Origin: CAZSXS01 sp964611385
Lineage (GTDB): Bacteria; Bacillota; Clostridia; Lachnospirales; CAYPQA01
Assembly (NCBI GenBank): GCA_964611385.1
Contig: CAZSXS010000003.1
Span: forward strand, 3,599 to 67,598
Length of the DNA: 64,000 nucleotides
Reading direction: 5' to 3'
Both the position numbers and the translations under genes were made by a program. Shown here piece after piece: positions 17,693 to 24,816 of this stretch. The notes below the pieces were generated by a model, which had not been told where the DNA came from, ran no database searches, and saw only the letters and a list, made by a program, of their open reading frames with translations. Numbering within the stretch: position 1 is the first letter of the stretch; each line of letters starts with the position of its first letter.

Positions 17693-18622
17693 ATGTTTTC
17701 GGTTTCGATAAGATCCATCATGGACGAGTTTGACTGCAAACTTATCTCGGATAAAGTAAACATTGAAAATAAAGTCGTTACCCATTCCGAAATTAACCGG
17801 CCCGCACTGCAATTGGCAGGCTTTTTTGATTTTTTTGATTCTGACCGGCTGCAAATTATGGGTATGGTGGAATATGCTTACCTACAAAGAGCGACAGAGC
17901 CGGAACGGGACAAAATGATTGAACGGATTTTTGCCTGTAAGATTCCCTGCCTAGTTCTGTGCCGGGACTTGGAGCCCTTTCCCAGCATGATCAAGTACGC
18001 TACCGAGTATGATGTCCCCCTCCTGGGCTATGCGGATTCCACGACCAACTTCATGGGCGAACTCATTAAGTGGCTGCGTGTGGAGCTGGCTCCCCGGATT
18101 ACCATGCATGGCGTGTTGGTGGATATCTATGGTGAAGGTGTCATGATCACAGGAGAGAGCGGCGTTGGCAAAAGCGAAACAGCCTTGGAGCTGATCAAGC
18201 GGGGTCACAGACTTGTTGCGGATGATGCAGTTGAAATCAAGCGGGCCTCCCAACGAACCTTGATTGGAAGCTGCCCGGAGGTGCTTCGGTACTTTATTGA
18301 ACTGCGAGGGATCGGAATTATTGATATCCGGCAAATGTTTGGCGTAGAGTCCATCAAGGCCACGCAATCCATAGATCTTGTCATAAAGCTGGAGGTTTGG
18401 GAAAAGAATAAAGAGTACGACCGCTTGGGTCTAAAGGAGGAATACATTGATATCCTGGGTAACTCCGTGGTCTGTCATTCCATCCCCATCCGTCCTGGTC
18501 GGAATCTGGCCATCATCTGCGAATCTGCTGCCATCAACCACCGTCAGAAAAAACTGGGTTATAATGCGGCAAAGGTCTTAAGTGAGCGCGTATTGAACAA
18601 TATGACTAAACAGCTTCATTGA
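17693..18622 (+). CDS. hprK: HPr kinase/phosphorylase
   Basis: ATG at 17693 follows GGAGG by 5 bases and gives 309 residues, the normal length. The enzyme phosphorylates, and can dephosphorylate, the regulatory serine of HPr and Crh, the master switch of carbon catabolite control in Firmicutes. The C-terminal half has the P-loop GESGVGKSETALEL (from residue 154), the DDAVEIKR catalytic region and the HprK signature IELRGIGIIDIRQMFG. The N-terminal half is the usual MurF-like domain. It leads the run murB-rapZ-whiA-crh. The last gene of that run encodes a target protein with the regulatory serine but without the catalytic histidine. Confidence 0.95.
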   Translation: MFSVSIRSIMDEFDCKLISDKVNIENKVVTHSEINRPALQLAGFFDFFDSDRLQIMGMVEYAYLQRATEPERDKMIERIFACKIPCLVLCRDLEPFPSMIKYATEYDVPLLGYADSTTNFMGELIKWLRVELAPRITMHGVLVDIYGEGVMITGESGVGKSETALELIKRGHRLVADDAVEIKRASQRTLIGSCPEVLRYFIELRGIGIIDIRQMFGVESIKATQSIDLVIKLEVWEKNKEYDRLGLKEEYIDILGNSVVCHSIPIRPGRNLAIICESAAINHRQKKLGYNAAKVLSERVLNNMTKQLH

Positions 18623-18659
18623 TGCATATTTATAAATAAAAAGAATAGGAGTGACATCA

Positions 18660-19622
18660 ATGGAAAATGATATGTCTTACGCCGTTCAATATATGGATCA
18701 GTATCTCTTTAGGCATTTGGAGGAATTCTATCAGGCGCTGCCCGCCCATATCAAGTCAGAAACGCGGCTTCATGAACCCCTGAAAAATCATACCTCTTTT
18801 CAAATCGGAGGCCCCGCCGATGTATTGATTGAGCCGGCGAGCTTTGATGATATACCCGTAATAATAAAGCTTTGTGCTGAAAATAACTTAAAATATATGG
18901 TGATTGGCAACGGAACCAACCTTCTGTTTTCGGATGAGGGTTTCGGTGGCGTGATCATCAAGCTGAACAAGAAACTAAGTCAGCTTAGCCTTCTAGAAGG
19001 TAATCGCATTCAAGGAAGTTCTGGAACCTTGTTGAAGGATCTGGCTGATTTTGCTTTGGAAAAATGCCTGTCGGGCTTGGAGTTTGCCTCTGGCATTCCG
19101 GGAACCTTGGGCGGAGCGATTTACATGAACGCGGGTGCCTATGATGAAGAAATGTCGGCTGTAGTGGATTATGTACGGGTGCTGACTAAGGACGGAAATA
19201 TTAAAGCTCTTTATAACCAGGATTTAGAGTTTGGGTATCGAAGCAGTATCATTCAAAAAGAAGGCTACATCATATTGGATGCCACCTTTAGATTGGAACC
19301 TGCTCTGCCCCATCTGATCTCTAATAAAATGAATAACTTAAATCAACGCCGCAGGGACAAACAACCCCTGGAGCTGCCCAGTGCTGGAAGTGTATTCAAG
19401 CGACCGGAGGGTCATTTTGCCGGGAAGCTGATTATGGACAGCGGCTTAAAGGGCGCTCGGGTCGGGGATGCAGCTGTTTCCGAAAAGCACTGCGGTTTTA
19501 TCGTGAATCTGGGAAATGCAACAGCCAAGGACGTTTTAGCCCTAATCGAATACATCATAGAAACTGTTCAGAGCAACTTTGGGCTGAGCCTGGAACCGGA
19601 GATTCGGCTTGTCGAAAGGTAG
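18660..19622 (+). CDS. murB: UDP-N-acetylmuramate dehydrogenase
   Basis: ATG at 18660, with GGAG 8 bases upstream, begins a 320-residue protein. It reduces UDP-GlcNAc enolpyruvate to UDP-MurNAc with NADPH and FAD, an early cytoplasmic step of peptidoglycan synthesis. Visible features: the FAD-binding entry NHTSFQIGGPADVLIEP, the GNGTNLLFSDEGFGG loop, GIPGTLGGAIYMNAGAY, the catalytic serine in LPSAGSVFKRP, and the terminal Glu region LEPEIRLV. The gene ends just before rapZ, whose ribosome site overlaps the murB stop. Placement between hprK and rapZ is common in Clostridia. Confidence 0.95.
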   Translation: MENDMSYAVQYMDQYLFRHLEEFYQALPAHIKSETRLHEPLKNHTSFQIGGPADVLIEPASFDDIPVIIKLCAENNLKYMVIGNGTNLLFSDEGFGGVIIKLNKKLSQLSLLEGNRIQGSSGTLLKDLADFALEKCLSGLEFASGIPGTLGGAIYMNAGAYDEEMSAVVDYVRVLTKDGNIKALYNQDLEFGYRSSIIQKEGYIILDATFRLEPALPHLISNKMNNLNQRRRDKQPLELPSAGSVFKRPEGHFAGKLIMDSGLKGARVGDAAVSEKHCGFIVNLGNATAKDVLALIEYIIETVQSNFGLSLEPEIRLVER

Positions 19623-19629
19623 TAGGAAA

Positions 19630-20499
19630 ATGGATTTTGTAATTGTCACCGGTATTTCTGGAGCCGGTAAATCGACTGTATTAAAATTTTTGGAGGACTT
19701 CGGTTTTTTTTGTGTGGATAATCTTCCGCCTTCCCTCTTGCCAAAATTTGCGGAAATTTGCTTTCGCGCAGGAAGCGAAATTCAACGGGTGGCTTTAGGC
19801 ATTGATATTCGGGGCGGAAAGCTCTTTGAAGATTTTTCCTATGGGCTGAATGAACTGGAAAGTGCTGGATATGAGACCAAGGTTTTATTCCTGGATGCCT
19901 CCGACGATGTCTTAATCACAAGGTATAAGGAAACAAGACGTACCCATCCCCTGACCAAAGGCGAACGCCTTGAAACCGGCATTGAGCGTGAGCGTGAGCT
20001 TTTGGCAGAGGTGAAAAGTCGTTCTACCTATATTTTGGACACTTCCTTCATTTTGGCCCGTCAGCTGAAGGAAAAAATTGGGGAAATTTTTATCAGCAAC
20101 GAGGGTTTTGATAACCTGATGATCACGATTTTATCCTTCGGCTATAAATATGGAATCCCTACGGATTCCGATCTGGTCTTTGACGTGCGCTTTATCCCCA
20201 ATCCTTTTTATGATGCCACACTTCGCCCTATGACGGGTAACGATGCACCTGTCCGGGACTATGTTATGGATTGTGAAGCTAGCAAGGCTTTTTTGGACAA
20301 GCTTAAAGAGATGCTGGAATTTTTAATTCCCCACTATAAAAAGGAAGGTAAAAACCAGCTGGTTATCTCCATTGGCTGCACAGGCGGGAAGCATCGCTCA
20401 GTTACCTTGGCCAATGCACTTTTTACACTCTTAAAAGATAAAAACTACTCAGTCACCTGTACCCATCGAGACATAGAAAAAGATGCAAAAAAGGGTTAG
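19630..20499 (+). CDS. rapZ: RapZ/YvcJ-family nucleotide-binding protein
   Basis: ATG at 19630 with a GTAGGA site just upstream gives 289 residues. The Walker A motif GISGAGKS lies at residues 8-15, and a Walker-B-like strand KVLFLDASDDVLITRYKETRR follows. The C-terminal domain ends with SIGCTGGKHRSVTLA, the conserved RapZ C-terminal site for RNA or metabolite binding. In enterobacteria RapZ controls GlmZ decay; in bacilli YvcJ is a GTPase with a role in competence. It is normally followed by yvcK, but here whiA comes next after only 16 bases. Confidence 0.94.
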   Translation: MDFVIVTGISGAGKSTVLKFLEDFGFFCVDNLPPSLLPKFAEICFRAGSEIQRVALGIDIRGGKLFEDFSYGLNELESAGYETKVLFLDASDDVLITRYKETRRTHPLTKGERLETGIERERELLAEVKSRSTYILDTSFILARQLKEKIGEIFISNEGFDNLMITILSFGYKYGIPTDSDLVFDVRFIPNPFYDATLRPMTGNDAPVRDYVMDCEASKAFLDKLKEMLEFLIPHYKKEGKNQLVISIGCTGGKHRSVTLANALFTLLKDKNYSVTCTHRDIEKDAKKG

Positions 20500-20515
20500 A
20501 TAAGGAAGTAACGAA

Positions 20516-21484
20516 ATGACCTTTTCATCAGAAATTAAAAAAGAGCTTTGCAGTCATTTCGGAAACGGGCGGCACTGTTCTATCGCAGAAATTGCAGGGA
20601 TTATCAACACCTGCGGTCTGGTAGGCCTTTCGCCTCCCTTTATCAAAATTCATTCCGAAAATGCTTTTGTAGCAAAAAAATACTTTACCTTAGTCAAGCA
20701 GACCTTTAATTTTAGCAGCGAGGTATCCATAAAAAATAATAAGCAGTTGAAAAAAAACAGAATCTATTCTGTGATTATCAACAACAAGGAAGCGGAAAAA
20801 ATCCTCAGAGCCACAGGCTTACTCAAGGATGAAAGCAGCGGCCCCCTGCTGACTTTGGGGATTCCCAAGCTGGTGATCAAAAGCAGCTGTTGTAAAAGAG
20901 CTTATTTAAGAGGAACCTTTATATCGGGCGGCTCCCTTTGTCACCCGGAGAAGAATTATCATCTTGAACTGGTAAATCAAAGCGCTTCTTTGTGCAATGA
21001 ATTAAGTGATCTGATTAACACCTTTGATATCAATTCGAAGGTCATCAAGCGCAAGGATAATTTTGTGGTGTACATTAAAGACGGCGAAAAGATTGTGGAT
21101 TTTTTAAATGTGATCGAAGCCCATTATTCGTTGATGAATATGGAAAATGTGAGAATTTTAAAAGATATGCGCAACAATGTAAATCGCATGGTCAATTGCG
21201 AAACTGCAAATTTAAACAAAACGGTTACAGCGGCTGTAAGGCAAATCGAAGATATCAGGCTGATCGAGCAGACAAAAGGCCTTTCCTCCTTAAGCGAAGC
21301 GCTTGAGGAAATTGCCGCTTTGCGGCTTTCCTTTCCGGATGCCAGCTTGAAAGAAATCGGAAGCCTTTTAACACCGCCGGTGGGCAAGTCCGGTGTCAAT
21401 CATCGCTTGCGGAAGCTATCAGAGATTGCTGATAATATAAGAGGAGGATTTTTAAATGACAGAGTATACAATGAGGGTGAATAA
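20516..21484 (+). CDS. whiA: WhiA, DNA-binding regulator
   Basis: A 322-residue protein with the N-terminal LAGLIDADG-like domain (residues about 1-200; CCKRAYLRGTFISGGSLCHPEK is the recognisable core) and a C-terminal helix-turn-helix (LRLSFPDASLKEIGSLL, then VGKSGVNHRLRKLSEIA). WhiA binds DNA; in streptomycetes it controls sporulation septation, and in bacilli it influences cell division and chromosome segregation. Its last 29 bases overlap the start of the Crh-like gene. In this window it also sits within 1 kb of a ZapA-type division protein. Confidence 0.94.
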   Translation: MTFSSEIKKELCSHFGNGRHCSIAEIAGIINTCGLVGLSPPFIKIHSENAFVAKKYFTLVKQTFNFSSEVSIKNNKQLKKNRIYSVIINNKEAEKILRATGLLKDESSGPLLTLGIPKLVIKSSCCKRAYLRGTFISGGSLCHPEKNYHLELVNQSASLCNELSDLINTFDINSKVIKRKDNFVVYIKDGEKIVDFLNVIEAHYSLMNMENVRILKDMRNNVNRMVNCETANLNKTVTAAVRQIEDIRLIEQTKGLSSLSEALEEIAALRLSFPDASLKEIGSLLTPPVGKSGVNHRLRKLSEIADNIRGGFLNDRVYNEGE

Positions 21485-21707
21485 CAGTTTGGAAGCAAGA
21501 TTGGCTGCATTGTTTGTTCAAACTGCCAGTAAATTTGATGCCAGCATCCATGTTCGAATCGACACCAAAACCGTCAATGCAAAAAGTATTATGGGTATCA
21601 TCTCCCTTGGTATCTTAGATGGTCAGGACATTACCCTTATCGCCGAGGGCGAGGACGAAAAGGAAGCCGTTTTGGAACTGGAGCGGTTTTTAAACAGCAT
21701 GAACTAA
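21456..21707 (+). CDS. crh: Crh-like HPr homologue lacking the catalytic histidine
   Basis: An 83-residue HPr-fold protein starting inside the whiA 3' end, after GGAGG. HPr proteins carry phosphate from enzyme I on a histidine in the motif GxHARP. Here the aligned segment is SLEARLAA, so the histidine is replaced by Glu13 and the following Pro by Leu. Transfer of sugar-transport phosphate is therefore impossible. The HprK target site is intact: NAKSIMGIISLGI with Ser44, equivalent to Ser46 of HPr. This matches Crh of Bacillus (Gln in place of His), encoded at the same genomic position after whiA. The likely role is catabolite control only. Glu at the site is unusual. Confidence 0.9.
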   Translation: MTEYTMRVNNSLEARLAALFVQTASKFDASIHVRIDTKTVNAKSIMGIISLGILDGQDITLIAEGEDEKEAVLELERFLNSMN

Positions 21708-21720
21708 ACGGGAGGCACAA

Positions 21721-22170
21721 ATGAAAAAAGCCCTTGTCGTTTTGGTTCTTATTCTTGGATTAAGCGTCCGGGACAGTATGGCTCAGTCCTATCAGCCCGG
21801 CAGTACCCAAGATCCATTAGTATCGAAGAGCTATGTAGATCAGCAAATCACCCAACTCGTTTCTCTGATTAATGACTTAGGTCAAGCGGAGTCACTCTCC
21901 TCCTTTACCCCTGTTCGCTTGAATCCCGGCGAAATTCTGCTTGGTGATGAGGGCACCGAAATCATTATGCGCAGTGGGCAGGGGGTGGGTTTTTGCTCGA
22001 CAGAAAACGGAATGGTGGATGTAACGGCGGGCATTGACATTGTCAATCATTCGGAAGTGAAAATCAACCATATGCTGATCGTCCCCCGCGGCGATGGCAG
22101 GGGCGTTTTGGCAAAAACAGAGGCTTGGTTTATCATAAAGGGAGGTTTCAGCATTGTACCTCTTGGTTAA
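21721..22170 (+). CDS. Secreted protein of unknown function
   Basis: A 149-residue protein with a signal peptide (cut probably after SMA, residue 21) and no further membrane segment. The mature part begins DPLVSKSYVDQQITQLVSLI, a short helical segment, and then a conserved-looking beta domain (FTPVRLNPGEILLGDEGTEIIMRSG) ending DAW/EAWFIIKGGF-like. I have the impression of a family of similar uncharacterised clostridial secreted proteins, but cannot name it. The gene follows crh by 13 bases and probably belongs to the same transcript, ahead of the ZapA fusion. Confidence 0.75.
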   Translation: MKKALVVLVLILGLSVRDSMAQSYQPGSTQDPLVSKSYVDQQITQLVSLINDLGQAESLSSFTPVRLNPGEILLGDEGTEIIMRSGQGVGFCSTENGMVDVTAGIDIVNHSEVKINHMLIVPRGDGRGVLAKTEAWFIIKGGFSIVPLG

Positions 22171-22216
22171 AAACTACGAGGGGATTGTAGTACCGGAGGT
22201 TGAGGGGTGATCTACA

Positions 22217-24793
22217 TTGGCAAAAAATAATATTCAGACTGTAATCGCTGGGCAGGTAATCACGCTCGTATGCGATGAAAACGAGAGCTACGTTCTTAAA
22301 TTAGCCAGTTTTGTTGATAGAAGGATAAATGAAATTAATTCAGCCCCATCGACCTATGCTTTAAATAACCAACATAAAACAATTTTTATCGCCGTTAACA
22401 TAGCAGACGACTTGTTCAAAGAATTAGAGAAAGTTCGGCTCAGGGAAAAAGAGCTGGTTGAACAGCTTGAAGGTGAAATTGCTGCATTAAGGGAAGAACT
22501 AGAGGTTGGGAACCACCAGCTCATGCAGGAGTATGAGGAAGAAATCAAACAGCTTAAAAATGAGCTTGCTCAATCCGACCATGAGTTGAAACGAGTAAAA
22601 GAAGAAGCACTGAAGACACGTGAAGAACTGATTGCTATGAGTAACGAGCTTGAGAAGGTAAAAACGGATATTCAGTCAAACGATGATGAAAAGGCAGGTC
22701 TTTACTCTGAATTGGAGAAAGTAAATAGCGAGTTGGCAATACGAACTACCGAGCTTGAAAAGAGCAAGGAAGAAACGCAGAGTGCCATTCAAGAGAAAAC
22801 TGCCTTAAGCGGAGAAATCAAAAAGCTCCGAGACGAGGCCTTAAAGCTGCATTATGACAAAAATGGTTTAAATGCAGAATTGGAGAAGTCCAAAAGTGAA
22901 GTAGCCAGAGTCCAGCAAGAAAACGAAGCTCTTGTCAACGAATTGGAGAAAACTCAAAAGGAGATGGCTAGGGTTCAACAAGAAAGCGAAGCCTTTGTTG
23001 AGGAATTGGAGAAAACCCAGAAGGAGATGGCTAGAGTCCAACAAGAAAGTGAAGCTTTTGTTGAGGAATTGGAGAAGACCGAGAAGGAAATGGCTAGAGT
23101 CCAACAGGAGTATGAAGCTCTTGTGGGAGAAGTAGAGGTATTCAAGAACGAGGCGGCTAGAGCTAAACTGGAATATGACGGTCTTCTCAGTGAATTGGAA
23201 ACGACCAAGAATGAAAAGTCCAGAGTCCAACTTGAGAATGAAGGTCTTATTAGCGAATTGGAAAAGACCAAGAGCGAAACAGCCAAAGTTCAGCTAGAAA
23301 ATGAAGGTCTTATTAGCGAATTAGAGAGAACTAAGGACGAAACGACTAGAGTCCAGTTAGATAATGAAGGTCTTGTCAGTGATTTGGAGAGAGCCAGGAA
23401 TGAAGCGGCCAGGTTCCAACTAAAAAATGAAAGTCTTGTCACCGAATTGGATAAATCCAAGAGGGAAGCAGATAAAGCCGTTCAAGATCAGACGATTTTA
23501 AATAGCGAGTTGGAAGAACTAAAGGCTGAAGTTACTATGCTGACCCAAAACAAGGTAGCGCTGACTGTCGAATTGGATCAAGTCAAGGCAGACGCTTTAA
23601 AAGAAGCCCAGACGAAGGAAACGTTGATTGATGAAATGACCCAGTGTAACGAAGCATTGTCTGAGGAACTGGATCAAGCAAAGGTAAATGCTCAACAAGA
23701 AGCTAAATCCAAGGAAGCTTTGATTGCCGAACTGGATCAAGTCAAGGCTAAAGTTCTACAAGAAACGAAAACCAAGGAAGCTTTAATTGCCCAACTGGAT
23801 CAGGCCAAGACAAAAGCTCTACAAGAAACGAAAACCAAGGAAGCGATAATTGCTGAACTGGGTCAGGTCAAGACTAAAGCCCTTCATGAAGCTCAGTCTA
23901 AAGAAGCATTGATAACCGAACTGAATAAACTCAAAGCAGACGCTCAACAAGAAACCCAAGTCAAGGAAGCATTGATTGCCGAACTGAACCAAGTCAAAGC
24001 AGACGCTCAACAAGAAACCAAAACTAAGGAAGCCTTAATTGTCGAACTAGACAAGGCCAAGAACGATGCTAGTTTGTCTGATAAAGAGCGATTGGCTTTA
24101 ACTGCTGAGCTAAACCAAGTACAACACGAGCAAGAAAATTTGAAAGAAAATTTGGTCAAGAAAGAGACTGAATTGGAGAAAGCCAAAGCAGACCTAGAAA
24201 AGGTCGGAAATGAAAAGAGCCTTATTTATAGTGAATTTGAGAAGACGAAGCTTACGCTCTCTAATGTAATTCAGGATAAAAATTCTCTGGATAAACAATT
24301 GAATCAAACCAGGGATGAATTATTGTCGGTTCATCAAGAAAAGGCTTATCTGTCTAATGAACTGGAAAAATATAAGGATGATACTTTAAAATTCCTTCAA
24401 GATAACGAAGCCTTAGACATTCAGCTTCAGCAATATAAAGAGGCGCTCGAACAATCGAAACAAACAGTCGAGCAATCGACAAAGCAACAAACATTTTTAC
24501 AGCAAGAATTAGATCAGTCTACAGAACAACATGCATTAACAAAGTCTGAACTGGAAAAATCAACAGAGCAACAAGTACAGTTAAAGACAGAACTAGAACA
24601 GTCTACAGAACAACAGAAACAACTGCAACAAGAAATGGAGTACATGAAGATCACTCTTGAACAGCTCAAGCAAGAGCTGGAAAATTCCAAGTTAGATCTG
24701 ATGAAATCGAAGCTTGATAACGAGCAAGTAAATGCAAAACTAGTAGCAGTGGAAAATGAATTTCAAGAGTACATAGATACCTTTGGTAGGTAA
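22217..24793 (+). CDS. ZapA-domain protein fused to a very long repetitive coiled coil
   Basis: TTG at 22217, with GAGGGG about 8 bases upstream, starts an 858-residue protein. Residues 1-75 match ZapA, the FtsZ-ring stabiliser (VIAGQVITLVCDENESYVLK, then VNIADDLFKELEKV). The rest is almost unbroken coiled coil rich in Glu, Lys and Gln. Residues 221-630 are about nineteen units of 21 residues (three heptads) with consensus ELEKxKxExARVQxExExLxx, later ELDQVKAxAxQETKTKEALIA. Residues 764-805 hold three 14-residue STEQQ units. Normal ZapA is 80-200 residues. The gene sits directly before a U32 gene, the usual neighbour of zapA in Clostridia, so this is probably the only zapA here rather than a stray paralogue. 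Likely acts at the division septum. Confidence 0.85.
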   Translation: MAKNNIQTVIAGQVITLVCDENESYVLKLASFVDRRINEINSAPSTYALNNQHKTIFIAVNIADDLFKELEKVRLREKELVEQLEGEIAALREELEVGNHQLMQEYEEEIKQLKNELAQSDHELKRVKEEALKTREELIAMSNELEKVKTDIQSNDDEKAGLYSELEKVNSELAIRTTELEKSKEETQSAIQEKTALSGEIKKLRDEALKLHYDKNGLNAELEKSKSEVARVQQENEALVNELEKTQKEMARVQQESEAFVEELEKTQKEMARVQQESEAFVEELEKTEKEMARVQQEYEALVGEVEVFKNEAARAKLEYDGLLSELETTKNEKSRVQLENEGLISELEKTKSETAKVQLENEGLISELERTKDETTRVQLDNEGLVSDLERARNEAARFQLKNESLVTELDKSKREADKAVQDQTILNSELEELKAEVTMLTQNKVALTVELDQVKADALKEAQTKETLIDEMTQCNEALSEELDQAKVNAQQEAKSKEALIAELDQVKAKVLQETKTKEALIAQLDQAKTKALQETKTKEAIIAELGQVKTKALHEAQSKEALITELNKLKADAQQETQVKEALIAELNQVKADAQQETKTKEALIVELDKAKNDASLSDKERLALTAELNQVQHEQENLKENLVKKETELEKAKADLEKVGNEKSLIYSEFEKTKLTLSNVIQDKNSLDKQLNQTRDELLSVHQEKAYLSNELEKYKDDTLKFLQDNEALDIQLQQYKEALEQSKQTVEQSTKQQTFLQQELDQSTEQHALTKSELEKSTEQQVQLKTELEQSTEQQKQLQQEMEYMKITLEQLKQELENSKLDLMKSKLDNEQVNAKLVAVENEFQEYIDTFGR
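22877..24106 (+). repeat. 63-bp in-frame repeat array in the ZapA fusion gene
   Basis: About nineteen 63-base units (21 codons) plus one 33-base partial unit encode the heptad-rich coiled coil. Neighbouring units at 22940-23065 are nearly identical, which points to recent duplication. Further 42-base units follow at 24506-24631. Confidence 0.85.
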
Positions 24794-24816
24794 ATGGATA
24801 GTTGGGATGGATACAC

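Noticed and set aside
22877..24106. CRISPR-like periodic repeat array
   Set aside because: The 63-bp units are in frame, have no spacers and encode heptad coiled coil.
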